Below, piece by piece: positions 8,566 to 17,330 of a stretch of DNA of 64,000 nucleotides. The first letter of the stretch is position 1, and each line of letters starts with the position of its first letter. Origin of the DNA: Chromatiaceae bacterium (GTDB taxonomy: Bacteria; Pseudomonadota; Gammaproteobacteria; Chromatiales; Chromatiaceae). Location of the stretch: positions 558,001 to 622,000 of the forward strand of contig JACKMK010000004.1 of NCBI GenBank assembly GCA_024235395.1, read 5' to 3'. The notes beneath the pieces were generated by a model that searched no databases, had not been told where the DNA came from, and worked only from the letters and a program-made list of their open reading frames with translations. The position numbers and the translations under genes were made by a program.

Positions 8566-9732
8566 ATGGTGCTACCGAATCCATCCGCCGGGCACCCGCC
8601 CGGGATCAAGGTCATCGAGCGCATCGCCGACGTCGATGCCGCCGCGTGGAACGCATTGGGCGCGCTCCACATCCCGTTCCTGCGCCACGAATTCCTCGCC
8701 GCACTCGAGGCCGAGGACTGTCTCGGCGAGCGCTTCGGCTGGTTGCCCCGTCACCTGACACTGTGGGACCACAGCGGCCGGCTGATCGGTGCCGTACCGC
8801 TGTACCTGAAGTTCAATTCGTACGGCGAGTTCGTGTTCGACTGGTCCTGGGCGGACGCCCATGCGCGCAATGGCCTGCGCTACTACCCCAAGTTGGTCAG
8901 CGCATCGCCCTACACCCCGGCGACCGGACCCAAGTTGCTGTGTGCCCCGGACGCGCCGGCGGAGACCCGCCCGGTGTTGATCGAGGCGGCGCTGGAACTG
9001 GCCAGGCAACTCGAGGTCTCGTCGCTGCACTGGCTGTTCACCGGCGAGCAGGAGACCGCGCTGCTCGAGCGGCATGGGCTGCTGCGCCGCACCGGCTGCC
9101 AGTTTCACTGGGAGAACCGCGGCTACGCGGATTTCGAGGCGTTCCTCGGCGGCCTGAGCGCGGCAAAACGCAAGAACATCCGCAAGGAACGCCGACGCGT
9201 CACCGAGGCCGGCATCCGTTTTCGACGGCTGGACGGACACGCCGCGACAACCGCCGACTGGAAGACGTTCCACGCCTTCTACGAATCGACTTTTCACCGG
9301 CTCGGCGGCATACCCACCCTGTCGCTCGGCTTCTTCCGCGCGCTCGCACGCAGCATGCCCGACGGGGTCCTGCTGATCCTCGCGGAGCATGCCGGCGAGC
9401 CGGTGGCGGCCGCCTTCTGCCTGGTCGGCGGGGGCACCCTGTACGGCCGTCACTGGGGATGCAGCGAGTTTTTCGACAAGCTGCATTTCGAGACCTGCTA
9501 CTACCAGGGCCTGGACTACTGTATCGAGCAAGGTCTCGCCCGCTTCGAGCCCGGCGCCCAGGGCGAGCACAAGATTGCACGTGGCTTTCTGCCGACCGAG
9601 ACGCTTTCGGCGCACTGGCTGGCCGAGCCGCGGTTTCACGATGCGATCGCCAGGCACCTGGACCACGAACGCGCCGGTATGCGCGACTATATTGCCGAGA
9701 TGCATACCCATAGTCCCTATCGTGATCTTTGA
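8566..9732 (+). CDS. FemAB-like / GNAT-fold acyltransferase (DUF482 family)
   Basis: A 388-residue protein of the PF04339 (FemAB-like, formerly DUF482) family, recognised from the opening FLRHEFLAALE, the YGEFVFDWSWADAHARNGLRYYPKLV segment (positions about 95-120), and a C-terminal SHWLFTGEQE ... FHWENRGYADFEAFL region. Family members have tandem acyltransferase folds related to aminoacyl-tRNA-dependent transferases, but the substrate is not established. The ATG at 8566 is used because homology begins near there. Its 3' end overlaps the proposed GTG start of aat by 11 bases, and the next gene is bpt, so it is physically coupled to two tRNA-dependent protein aminoacyltransferases. A role linked to the N-degron pathway is inference. 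Confidence 0.8.
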   Translation: MVLPNPSAGHPPGIKVIERIADVDAAAWNALGALHIPFLRHEFLAALEAEDCLGERFGWLPRHLTLWDHSGRLIGAVPLYLKFNSYGEFVFDWSWADAHARNGLRYYPKLVSASPYTPATGPKLLCAPDAPAETRPVLIEAALELARQLEVSSLHWLFTGEQETALLERHGLLRRTGCQFHWENRGYADFEAFLGGLSAAKRKNIRKERRRVTEAGIRFRRLDGHAATTADWKTFHAFYESTFHRLGGIPTLSLGFFRALARSMPDGVLLILAEHAGEPVAAAFCLVGGGTLYGRHWGCSEFFDKLHFETCYYQGLDYCIEQGLARFEPGAQGEHKIARGFLPTETLSAHWLAEPRFHDAIARHLDHERAGMRDYIAEMHTHSPYRDL

Positions 9733-10444
9733 CCTGGACGGCACACCCCCGGACATCGGTTTCCCCGATATCGCCCTGGCCGAGACGGACCCGAACGGGC
9801 TGCTCGCGATCGGCGGCGATCTGGCGCCGGAACGACTGCTGGCCGCCTACCGCCAGGGAATATTTCCCTGGTACGGTATCGGGCAACCGATTCTCTGGTG
9901 GAGCCCGGCCCCGCGCATGGTGTTGTTTCCGGAGGAACTGCATATCTCGCGAAGCCTGCGGAGAACGCTGCGTCGCGAGCCCTTCGAGGTCAGCGTCGAC
10001 CAGGCGTTCGACGCTGTGATCCGTGCATGCGCGGCGCCGCGCGAGCAAAACCCGGGCACCTGGCTGGTTACCGAGATGATCGCCGCCTACAACGCGCTTC
10101 ACCGGGCGGGTCACGCGCATTCGATCGAGGTGTGGCGCGGCGCCGAACTCGCCGGCGGCCTGTACGGGATAGCCATCGGCCAGGTGTTTTTCGGCGAATC
10201 CATGTTCAGCCGTTACACCGATGCGTCGAAGGTCGCGCTGAGCCTGCTCGCCCACGTCGCACGCGACCTGCCGTTTCGCCTGATCGACTGCCAGGTCTAT
10301 ACCGATCACCTGGCCAGCCTGGGGGCGCGCGAGATCAGTCGGGAGCGGTTCCGTGAACAGCTGACACAGGCCACGCACACCGAGACACCGCCGTTCGGTG
10401 CCCGACCGCGCAACACCCTGTCGGCCTGGGGACTGGTGGCATGA
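9722..10444 (+). CDS. aat: Leucyl/phenylalanyl-tRNA--protein transferase
   Basis: Transfers Leu or Phe from tRNA to proteins with N-terminal Arg or Lys, creating a primary degron for ClpS-ClpAP. Family motifs are clear: PNGLLAIGGDL, YRQGIFPWY, ILWWSPAPRMVL, GHAHSIEVW, GESMFSR and LIDCQV. No in-frame ATG lies near the homologous start; a GTG at 9722 yields 240 residues, close to the E. coli 234, and overlaps the preceding gene. No strong ribosome site is visible, consistent with translational coupling. The stop overlaps the bpt start (ATGA). Confidence 0.95.
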   Translation: MIFDLDGTPPDIGFPDIALAETDPNGLLAIGGDLAPERLLAAYRQGIFPWYGIGQPILWWSPAPRMVLFPEELHISRSLRRTLRREPFEVSVDQAFDAVIRACAAPREQNPGTWLVTEMIAAYNALHRAGHAHSIEVWRGAELAGGLYGIAIGQVFFGESMFSRYTDASKVALSLLAHVARDLPFRLIDCQVYTDHLASLGAREISRERFREQLTQATHTETPPFGARPRNTLSAWGLVA

Positions 10445-11172
10445 ATACCGCCAATCGCAGTCTTCCGCTGTACCTGTCTGCACCACTTCCGTGCAGCTAT
10501 CTACCCAACCGGTTGAGCAGCATGCTGTTCAGCGACCCTGAACAACCGATGGACATGGCCACCTACGGAGAACTGGTCCGCCATGGCTTCCGGCGCAGCG
10601 GCAGCATGGTGTATGCACCACGTTGCGAGACCTGCACGCAGTGCATCTCGGTACGCATCCCGGTAGCGCGGTTCGCCCCGCGGCGCGGGCAACGGCGTGT
10701 CCTGCGGGCAAACACCGGGGTCGAACTGCGCCCCTGCCCAGCCGGTTTCGACGCCGAACACTATGCCCTGTACCAACGCTATACCGCGGTACGCCATAAC
10801 GACGGCGAGATGGCAAAGGCCTCACCGGCCAACTACATGGGGTTTCTGACCGCCCCGTGGAGCGACACCGAGTTTCTCGAGCTGCGCCTCGCCGGCCGCC
10901 TCGCGGGTGTCGCGGTCACCGACCGGCTGGCTGACGGCCTGTCGGCGGTGTACACGTTCTTCGACCCCGAATTGTCCGCGCGCTCGCTCGGGACCCTGGC
11001 GATCCTGCAACAGATCGAACGATGCCGGGAACTCGGATTGCCCCACCTCTACCTGGGATATTGGATCCGCGACAGCCAGAAAATGGCCTACAAAGCGAAC
11101 TTCAGGCCGATAGAATTGTGGGTCGAAGGTGCCTGGCGGTCGCTCGAGGAAGTGGCCTTGACGTCCGATTGA
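10441..11172 (+). CDS. bpt: Aspartate/glutamate leucyltransferase (Bpt, ATE family)
   Basis: Attaches leucine from Leu-tRNA to N-terminal Asp or Glu, the second bacterial entry to the Leu/N-degron route, absent from E. coli but common in Vibrio and other gammaproteobacteria. The N-terminal domain has the cysteine motifs (LPCSYLP and CETCTQC), followed by a GNAT-like C-terminal domain with YTFFDPE, SLGTLAILQQIE and LYLGYWI. At 243 residues it is full length. It starts inside the aat stop codon, and with clpA-clpS just downstream completes the pathway from tagging to proteolysis in under 5 kb. Confidence 0.94.
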   Translation: MNTANRSLPLYLSAPLPCSYLPNRLSSMLFSDPEQPMDMATYGELVRHGFRRSGSMVYAPRCETCTQCISVRIPVARFAPRRGQRRVLRANTGVELRPCPAGFDAEHYALYQRYTAVRHNDGEMAKASPANYMGFLTAPWSDTEFLELRLAGRLAGVAVTDRLADGLSAVYTFFDPELSARSLGTLAILQQIERCRELGLPHLYLGYWIRDSQKMAYKANFRPIELWVEGAWRSLEEVALTSD

Positions 11173-11190
11173 CTTTCGCCGTGGGTGGGC

Positions 11191-11201
11191 TTTGCTATAA
11201 T
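11191..11201 (+). promoter_or_regulatory. Extended -10 promoter for infA
   Basis: A consensus TATAAT at 11196-11201 is preceded by TGC, giving the extended -10 form TGnTATAAT. No good -35 lies at 17 bases; a TTGACT at 11169-11174 is 21 bases away. The extended -10 could allow strong infA transcription independent of bpt. Confidence 0.65.
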
Positions 11202-11255
11202 GCCGCGCCTTGCAGGTGGCGCGTTGGTGCGCGACCGAGATCGGACTGGACCCAG

Positions 11256-11474
11256 ATGGCGAAAGAAGACGTAATCGAGATGGAGGGCACGGTAGTCGAT
11301 ACCCTGCCCAACACAATGTTCCGCGTGGAACTGGAGAATGGTCACGTCGTGACCGCGCATATCTCCGGCAAAATGCGCAAGCACTACATCCGCATCCTCA
11401 CCGGCGACAAGGTCAAGGTGGAACTCACACCGTACGACCTGAGCAAAGGTCGCATCGTCTACCGCGAACGCTGA
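11256..11474 (+). CDS. infA: Translation initiation factor IF-1
   Basis: A 72-residue OB-fold protein that binds the ribosomal A site during initiation. The sequence is the classic IF-1: MAKEDVIEMEGTVVDTLPN, then RVELENGHVV, HISGKMRKHYIRIL and a DLSKGRIVYR ending. The start and length match E. coli exactly. It converges with clpA, and the gap between the two stops is only 48 bases. Conserved neighbours aat (upstream) and clpA (downstream, opposite strand) are as in E. coli, though no serine tRNA gene is present between them here. Confidence 0.98.
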   Translation: MAKEDVIEMEGTVVDTLPNTMFRVELENGHVVTAHISGKMRKHYIRILTGDKVKVELTPYDLSKGRIVYRER

Positions 11475-11522
11475 CGTCTTTCCGGCTACGCCGCCGCAGG
11501 CCCGCGCGGCTGTGCGTACCGG

Positions 11523-13787
11523 TCAATGCACGGCCGGCTCTTCGATCTCGAACGCGAGCTCATCGTTGTCGTCGACCGAGACACGGACCCTGCCGCCGTG
11601 TGCGAGTTTGCCGAACAGCAGTTCTTCGGCCAAGGCCTTCTTGATGTAATCCTGGATGATCCGCGCCATTGGGCGCGCGCCCATCTGCGGGTCGTAACCC
11701 CGCTCGGCGAGCCATTCACGTACGTCGGCCGATGCACTCATCGCGACCTGCTTCTCTTCCAGCTGCTGTTCGAGTTCGAACAGGAACTTGTCGACGACGT
11801 TGAGGATCGTCGACCGGTCGAGTGCGTTGAACTGGATGATCGCATCGAGGCGGTTGCGGAACTCCGGCGTGAACAGACGATTGATCGCGGTCATGGCATC
11901 GCTGCTGTGATCCTGCGCGGTGAAACCGATCGACGCGCGGGTCGCGTCGCTGGCACCGGCGTTGGTGGTCATCACGATGATCACGTTCCGGAAATCCGCC
12001 TTGCGCCCGTTATTGTCGGTCAAGGTACCGTGATCCATCACCTGCAGCAGCAGGTTGAACACATCCGGGTGCGCCTTCTCGATCTCGTCGAGCAACAACA
12101 CCGAGTGCGGATGCTTGTTGATCTCTTCGGTCAACAGCCCGCCCTGATCGAAGCCCACGTAACCGGGCGGCGCCCCGATCAGACGCGAGACCGTATGCCG
12201 CTCCATGTACTCCGACATGTCGAACCGGATCAGTTCGAGTCCGAGCACCCGGGCCAGCTGACGGGTCACCTCGGTCTTGCCGACACCGGTCGGACCGGCG
12301 AACAGGAAGCTGCCGACCGGGCGCCGGTCGCTGCCGAGGCCCGACCGGTTCATGCGGATCGCTGCCGATAGCGCATCGATCGCCTCGTCCTGGCCGAACA
12401 CGACCATCTGCAGGTCGCGGGTCAGATTGCGCAACGCCTCGGTGTCGCTGGCCGAGACCTTACGCGGCGGTATCCGCGCGATCTTGGCGACCACGCCCTC
12501 GATGTCGGCGACGGTGACGCTCTTCTTGCGCTTCGACGCAACCAAAAGTTGATTGGCCGCGCCGGCCTCGTCGATCACGTCGATCGCCTTGTCCGGCATG
12601 TGCCGGTCGTTGATGTACTTTTCGGCCAACTCGGCCGCGGCGCGCAGCGCCTTGTTCGAGTACTTGACCTGGTGGTGCTCCTCGAACCGGGTCTTCAGAC
12701 CCTTGAGGATCTGCACCGTCTCTTCGACGGTCGGCTCGTTGATGTCGATCTTCTGAAAACGGCGCGCCAGCGCGCGGTCTTTCTCGAAGATGCCGCGATA
12801 CTCCTGGTAGGTGGTCGAGCCGATGCAGCGCAGATCGCCGGATGCGAGCACCGGTTTGATCAGATTGGAGGCATCCATGACGCCGCCGGAGGCAGCACCG
12901 GCGCCGATGATCGTATGAATCTCGTCGATGAAAAGGATCGCGTTCGGCTGTCGCTTGAGATCGGCGAGCACCGCCTTGAGGCGCTTTTCGAAGTCCCCCC
13001 GGTATTTGGTGCCGGCGACCAGACCGCCCATGTCCAGTGCGTAAAGGGTGCAATCGGCGAGTACCTCCGGGACTTCACCGTCGACGATCTTCTTCGCCAG
13101 CCCCTCGGCGATCGCGGTCTTGCCCACGCCCGCCTCGCCAACGAATAACGGGTTGTTCTTGCGTCGCCGGCAGAGGATCTGAACGGTGCGTTCGACCTCG
13201 CTATGGCGTCCGATCAATGGGTCGATCTTGCCGCGTCTTGCCTGATCGTTGAGATTGGCCGCATAGGTTTCGAGCGCACTCTCCTGTCGACCCTCGCCGG
13301 CATCCGTGTCTGCGCTGCCCGGCTCCGCGCTCGGCCGCCCGGCTTCGTCGCTCGGCACTTTCGAGATGCCGTGGGAGATGTAATTCACCACATCCAGCCG
13401 CGTGATGTTCTGGCGATCGAGGAAGTACACGGCCTGCGACTCCTGCTCGCTGAAGATCGCGACCAGCACATTGGCTCCGGTGACCTCTTTCTTCTCCGAC
13501 GACTGGACGTGAAACACCGCGCGCTGCAACACCCGTTGGAAACCGAGGGTCGGCTGCGTCTCGCGGCTGTCATCGTCCATGATCAGCGGCGTCGTCTCCT
13601 CGAGGAAGCTGTCGATATCCTGCCGCAGGCTATCGATATCCGCGCCGCAGGCGCGTAGCACCTGTGCCGCCGTCGGATTGTCCAGCAGTGCCAGCAGCAG
13701 ATGTTCGATGGTCATGAACTCGTGCTGCTTCTCCCGGGCATTCTTGAAAGCCTGGTTGAGGGTAAATTCCAGCTCTTTGCTCAACAT
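11523..13787 (-). CDS. clpA: ATP-dependent Clp protease ATP-binding subunit ClpA
   Basis: Hexameric AAA+ unfoldase that feeds ClpP and receives N-degron substrates from ClpS. The N-domain (LSKELEFTLNQAFKNARE, HEFMTIEHLLLALLDN) binds ClpS; D1 has Walker A GEAGVGKT and Walker B ILFIDEIHT; D2 has GPTGVGKT and VLLLDEIEKAHPDVFN. A ClpP-docking loop is expected in D2. The ATG at 13787 gives 754 residues like E. coli (758); an in-frame TTG at 13811 adds eight residues and is less likely. clpP itself is not in this window. The gene follows clpS by 74 bases. Confidence 0.97.
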   Translation of the reverse strand: MLSKELEFTLNQAFKNAREKQHEFMTIEHLLLALLDNPTAAQVLRACGADIDSLRQDIDSFLEETTPLIMDDDSRETQPTLGFQRVLQRAVFHVQSSEKKEVTGANVLVAIFSEQESQAVYFLDRQNITRLDVVNYISHGISKVPSDEAGRPSAEPGSADTDAGEGRQESALETYAANLNDQARRGKIDPLIGRHSEVERTVQILCRRRKNNPLFVGEAGVGKTAIAEGLAKKIVDGEVPEVLADCTLYALDMGGLVAGTKYRGDFEKRLKAVLADLKRQPNAILFIDEIHTIIGAGAASGGVMDASNLIKPVLASGDLRCIGSTTYQEYRGIFEKDRALARRFQKIDINEPTVEETVQILKGLKTRFEEHHQVKYSNKALRAAAELAEKYINDRHMPDKAIDVIDEAGAANQLLVASKRKKSVTVADIEGVVAKIARIPPRKVSASDTEALRNLTRDLQMVVFGQDEAIDALSAAIRMNRSGLGSDRRPVGSFLFAGPTGVGKTEVTRQLARVLGLELIRFDMSEYMERHTVSRLIGAPPGYVGFDQGGLLTEEINKHPHSVLLLDEIEKAHPDVFNLLLQVMDHGTLTDNNGRKADFRNVIIVMTTNAGASDATRASIGFTAQDHSSDAMTAINRLFTPEFRNRLDAIIQFNALDRSTILNVVDKFLFELEQQLEEKQVAMSASADVREWLAERGYDPQMGARPMARIIQDYIKKALAEELLFGKLAHGGRVRVSVDDNDELAFEIEEPAVH

Positions 13788-13861
13788 GTTCTCGTTTCCG
13801 GTAACAGCCAATCTTCAGTTCAGGTTCAGATCATCCCTATCGTCCTGGGTTCCCTCCCCGA

Positions 13862-14185
13862 TCATGCCTCTTCGAGGGTGCACAGCAGCGGATGCTGGTT
13901 GGCGCGCGAATGATCGTTCACCTGTGCCACCTTGGTTTCGGCGATGTCCTTCGAATAGATACCGCAGACACCCATACCGCGGGTGTGAACATGCAACATC
14001 ACCTGTGTTGCCCTTTCACGATTCATGCCGAAAAACTGCTCCAACACATGGACGACAAACTCCATGGGGGTGTAGTCGTCATTCAGCAGCAATACTTTGT
14101 AGAGCGGCGGGCGCTTCAGTCGCGGTCGTGCACGCGCGACCGCTAATTCGTCGTCGCCGTCGTTATATTCATGACCGTCGCTCAT
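13862..14185 (-). CDS. clpS: ATP-dependent Clp protease adaptor ClpS
   Basis: N-recognin that delivers proteins with N-terminal Leu, Phe, Trp or Tyr to ClpAP. The 107-residue protein has an acidic flexible N-terminus followed by the core: YKVLLLNDDYTPMEFVV contains the conserved NDD..T..FV pocket residues, then MLHVHTRGMGVCGIYSKDIAETKV, whose HxxG and A..K residues are standard. Sits immediately upstream of clpA in the same orientation, presumably one transcript. Confidence 0.97.
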   Translation of the reverse strand: MSDGHEYNDGDDELAVARARPRLKRPPLYKVLLLNDDYTPMEFVVHVLEQFFGMNRERATQVMLHVHTRGMGVCGIYSKDIAETKVAQVNDHSRANQHPLLCTLEEA

Positions 14186-14623
14186 TTTCTGCCTAAGTCT
14201 AGTTCAACGGGAATGGGGTATTTAAGGCGCAATTTTAGCAGCGCGCGGTTCACGCTCCAGCACCCGAGGCATCGCCCAGGGCGCGTTGCCGGAATCGCCG
14301 TGCCCCCCCGGATCCCAGGCACCGCATGGGTGCGCACGCGGCCGAGCAGATAAAAAAAGGCCCCAAACTGATGCGTTTTGCCTCGCCCGACGATCTAGAA
14401 TATAGATGATTAAAATATTGCAAGTTCATGTTTAAACTGCTATTTAAGTATATGTTTATTGCCTGCATTAATAAACTGCATCAATGATTGTTGAACATTC
14501 GATTGCCCCGGATATACTCCAAATTGGTGCGCATTTAAAAAATCACGCCAGCCGGACAATCGCCACGGCGTGGTTAAAAACAAGAGTGCACCATCGTTGC
14601 ATGACAATTTCGGAGGAGTGCTT
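14186..14623. other. AT-rich intergenic region between clpS and cspD
   Basis: No gene was found in these 438 bases. The part next to clpS is GC-rich and must carry the clpS promoter. From about 14390 to 14560 composition turns strongly AT-rich relative to the flanks, with A and T runs such as TTTAAACTG and ATTTAAGTATATG. The last 100 bases form the probable 5' leader of cspD. Cold-shock genes commonly have long structured leaders; the structure itself was not computed. Confidence 0.6.
14491..14518 (+). promoter_or_regulatory. Sigma-70 promoter for cspD
   Basis: TTGAAC at 14491-14496 and TATACT at 14513-14518, separated by 16 bases. Transcription from here would give a leader of roughly 100 nucleotides before the cspD ATG, in keeping with cold-shock genes. 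A GGAGGAG ribosome site lies just upstream of the start codon. Confidence 0.6.
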
Positions 14624-14839
14624 ATGGCCACCGGTATCGTAAAGTGGTTCAACAATGCCAAGGGCTACGGCTTCGTGACCCCTGACGACGGCGAGCAGGA
14701 CGTGTTTGTCCATTTCTCGGCGATCGAAATGGAAGGATACAGAACACTGAAGGAAGGTCAGCGGGTGGAGTTCGAAGTCGAACAAGGCCCCAAGGGTTTG
14801 CACGCGCAAAACCTGCATGCCGCTGCGTCGGCCGTGTAG
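14624..14839 (+). CDS. cspD: Cold-shock-domain protein, CspD type
   Basis: A 71-residue single cold-shock domain binding single-stranded RNA or DNA. RNP1 is KGYGFV and RNP2 is DVFVHFSAI. The EMEGYRTLKEGQRVEFEV stretch matches E. coli CspD (QMDGYRTLK), and the gene is next to clpS as in E. coli, which supports the CspD name rather than CspA. The ATG at 14624 follows CGGAGGAGTG; in-frame codons upstream lack similarity. E. coli CspD is a stationary-phase inhibitor of replication; whether that applies here is inference. A clean terminator follows. Confidence 0.93.
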   Translation: MATGIVKWFNNAKGYGFVTPDDGEQDVFVHFSAIEMEGYRTLKEGQRVEFEVEQGPKGLHAQNLHAAASAV

Positions 14840-14876
14840 GCCACGCATCATTCGCACCGACTTCGGTGATGAAGAA

Positions 14877-14903
14877 AAGCCTGCCACTACGGCAGGCTTT
14901 TTT
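14877..14903 (+). terminator. Bidirectional intrinsic terminator between cspD and icd
   Basis: Stem GCCTGCC (14879-14885) with GGCAGGC (14891-14897), a five-base loop and a run of six T on the plus strand. Four A precede the stem, giving a U-run for the minus strand as well, so it can serve both cspD and the convergent icd. Confidence 0.88.
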
Positions 14904-14936
14904 GTGTCCCCAACGGCACGGCCTTCACTGATCTCG

Positions 14937-16193
14937 TCACATATGTGCGATCATCGCGTCGCCGAATGCCGAGCAGCTGAGTAGCGTGGCACCGTCCATC
15001 AGCCGTTCGAAATCGTAGGTCACCGTCTTCGCACCGATCGCCTTCTGCATCGCATCGATGATGAGGTCGGCCGCTTCGACCCAACCCATGTGGCGCAGCA
15101 TCATCTCGGCAGAGAGTATCAGGGACCCTGGATTGACCTTGTCCTGCCCTGCGTACTTTGGTGCGGTACCGTGGGTCGCCTCGAACATCGCGACCGAGTC
15201 GGACAGGTTGGCGCCCGGTGCGATACCGATACCACCGACCTGAGCAGCCAGCGCATCCGAGACGTAATCACCGTTCAGGTTCAACGTTGCGATCACGTCG
15301 TATTCTTTCGGCCGCAGCAGGATCTGCTGCAGAAACGCATCGGCGATCACGTCCTTGATGACAATCTCACGCCCGCTCTTGGGATTCTTGAAGGTGCACC
15401 AGGGACCACCGTCGAGTTCGACCGCACCGAACTCCTCCTTGGCCAGTTCGTAGCCCCATTCCTTGAACGCACCTTCGGTGAACTTCATGATATTGCCCTT
15501 GTGCACCAGGGTTACCGAGGCGCGGTCATTGTCGACCGCATACTGGATGGCCTTGCGCACCAGGCGTTTGGTGCCTTCACTGGATACCGGCTTCACGCCG
15601 ATCCCGGAGGTTTCCGGGAAACGGATTTTGGTAACGCCCATCTCGTTGATCAGGAAATCGATCACCTTTTTGGCCTCGGCGCTGCCCGACTGCCATTCGA
15701 CACCCGCATAGATGTCCTCCGAGTTCTCCCGGAAGATCACCATATTGGTGTACTCGGGATGCAACAGCGGGCTCGGTGTGCCATTGAAATAGCGCACAGG
15801 CCGCAGGCAGACGTACAGGTCGAGTTCCTGACGCAGGGTCACGTTGAGCGAACGGATGCCGCCGCCGACCGGCGTGGTCAGGGGTCCCTTGATCGACACC
15901 ACGTAATCTTTGACCGCCGCCAGTGTTTCCTCGGGCAGCCAGACCCCCTCGCCGTAAAGGCGGGTTGATTTTTCCCCGGCGTAGACCTCCATCCATGCAA
16001 TCTTGCGTTTGCCGCCGTAGGCCTTCTCGACAGCGCCATCGACGACCTTGATCATCACCGGGCTGATGTCGACACCGATGCCGTCGCCTTCGATGAAGGG
16101 GATAATCGGATTATCGGGAACGTTCAGGGAAAAATCGGCGTTGACGGTGATCTTTTCGCCGTTCGCCGGCACTTGGATTTTGTCGAATGCCAT
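14937..16193 (-). CDS. icd: NADP-dependent isocitrate dehydrogenase
   Basis: Oxidative decarboxylation of isocitrate to 2-oxoglutarate in the TCA cycle. The protein begins MAFDKIQVPANGEKITVN and shows the IPFIEGDGIG nucleotide segment, the phosphorylatable-serine region GGGIRSLNVTLRQ, and ENSEDIYAGVEW. The C-terminal GTAPKYAGQDKVNPGS is characteristic. The ATG at 16193 gives 418 residues versus 416 in E. coli; the frame is open further upstream without similarity. It is divergent from rluE, as in E. coli, with 73 bases between them. Confidence 0.97.
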   Translation of the reverse strand: MAFDKIQVPANGEKITVNADFSLNVPDNPIIPFIEGDGIGVDISPVMIKVVDGAVEKAYGGKRKIAWMEVYAGEKSTRLYGEGVWLPEETLAAVKDYVVSIKGPLTTPVGGGIRSLNVTLRQELDLYVCLRPVRYFNGTPSPLLHPEYTNMVIFRENSEDIYAGVEWQSGSAEAKKVIDFLINEMGVTKIRFPETSGIGVKPVSSEGTKRLVRKAIQYAVDNDRASVTLVHKGNIMKFTEGAFKEWGYELAKEEFGAVELDGGPWCTFKNPKSGREIVIKDVIADAFLQQILLRPKEYDVIATLNLNGDYVSDALAAQVGGIGIAPGANLSDSVAMFEATHGTAPKYAGQDKVNPGSLILSAEMMLRHMGWVEAADLIIDAMQKAIGAKTVTYDFERLMDGATLLSCSAFGDAMIAHM

Positions 16194-16266
16194 GGGAGTA
16201 AAACCATCCACTGTGGGTATTAGATGAGAGCGGATTCTATCACCCGCTCGGCAGCGCTTCACTTGA

Positions 16267-16866
16267 ATGGCTAAATTGATACTCTTCAACAAACCCTACG
16301 ACGTGCTGTCGCAGTTCACTGACCGCAGCGGTCGTCCGACGTTGGCCGATTACATCGACCGATCGGGCGTGTATCCCGCCGGCCGCCTGGACCGCGACAG
16401 CGAAGGCCTGTTGCTGCTCACCGACAATGGCGAGCTGGCTCACCGCCTGACCGCGCCTCACAAGCAGACCTGGAAGACCTACTGGGTGCAGGTCGAGAAG
16501 ATCCCCGGTGAAGACGACCTGGCACGGCTGCGGCACGGGTTGCAGCTCAACGACGGTCCCACCTTGCCCGCCCGGGCACGCCTGATGCCCGAACCCCGCC
16601 TGTGGCCGCGCGATCCCCCGGTCCGGTATCGCGCACGCATCCCGACACAGTGGGTCGAAATCGGTATCCGCGAGGGCCGCAACCGCCAAGTCCGCAGAAT
16701 GACCGCGGCGATCGGTTTCCCGACCCTGCGTCTGGTCCGCTACGCGGTCGGGGAATGGACGCTGGACGGATTGGCACCGGGCGAATGGCGTACGCTCGAG
16801 CTCGCGGCACCGAAACCATCGCGCAGGCCACCGGCGGCCCGACGGCGACCGGACCGGCGCCAGTGA
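16267..16866 (+). CDS. rluE: 23S rRNA pseudouridine synthase, RluE type
   Basis: Isomerises a uridine of 23S rRNA (U2457 in E. coli). RsuA/RluE family without an S4 domain: starts LILFNKPYDVLSQFTDRSGR, has the catalytic aspartate in GRLDRDSEGLLLLT (about residues 39-52) and the IREGRNRQVRRMTAAIGFPTLRLVR motif, whose RQVRRM core is diagnostic. The 199 residues end in a proline- and arginine-rich tail. The neighbour order icd/rluE/nudJ is that of E. coli, which supports RluE rather than another paralogue. It starts a five-gene plus-strand run ending with hflD. Confidence 0.93.
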   Translation: MAKLILFNKPYDVLSQFTDRSGRPTLADYIDRSGVYPAGRLDRDSEGLLLLTDNGELAHRLTAPHKQTWKTYWVQVEKIPGEDDLARLRHGLQLNDGPTLPARARLMPEPRLWPRDPPVRYRARIPTQWVEIGIREGRNRQVRRMTAAIGFPTLRLVRYAVGEWTLDGLAPGEWRTLELAAPKPSRRPPAARRRPDRRQ

Positions 16867-16883
16867 AATGTTAAACTTGCCCG

Positions 16884-17330
16884 ATGCGATGGTCCCCTTT
16901 TGTTACCGTGGCCGCGGTGATTCGCCGCGGCGACCGCTATCTGATGGTCGAGGAGCGCCCGGATGGCCGCGCGGTCGTCAATCAGCCCGCCGGACACCTC
17001 GAATTCAACGAGACCCTGCAGCAGGCGATCCGACGCGAGGTGCTGGAGGAGACCGGGCACCCCTTCACCCCGGACGGTCTGGTCGGTGTCTACCAATGGA
17101 CATTGCCGGAGACGAGCCGCAGCTACCTACGATTCTGTTTCAGCGGTAGCGTGGGCGACCCCTCTCCCGGCTACCGTATCGACAGCGACATCAGCGCCGT
17201 GCATTGGCTGACGCGCGAGCAGATCGCCGCAGGTGCCCTGCCGGTGCGCAGCCCGATGGTGTTGCGCTGTATCGACGATGCGGCGGTCTCTCGACCTGTT
17301 CCGCTGGAGCTGCTGCATGCGATCGGTTGA
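16884..17330 (+). CDS. nudJ: Nudix phosphatase NudJ
   Basis: Hydrolase of HMP-PP/thiamine pyrophosphate and nucleoside triphosphates in E. coli. A perfect Nudix box is visible: G-x5-E-x7-REVLEETG starting at GHLEFNE (about residues 37-59). The protein starts MRWSPFVTVAAVI, typical for the family, and has 148 residues (E. coli 153). It is 18 bases after rluE and overlaps the next gene by 14 bases, so the three are probably co-transcribed. Confidence 0.94.
   Translation: MRWSPFVTVAAVIRRGDRYLMVEERPDGRAVVNQPAGHLEFNETLQQAIRREVLEETGHPFTPDGLVGVYQWTLPETSRSYLRFCFSGSVGDPSPGYRIDSDISAVHWLTREQIAAGALPVRSPMVLRCIDDAAVSRPVPLELLHAIG

Noticed and set aside
11173..11255. tRNA gene before infA as in E. coli (serW)
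   Set aside because: The 83 bases hold a promoter only; there is no TTC-loop or acceptor-stem pattern.
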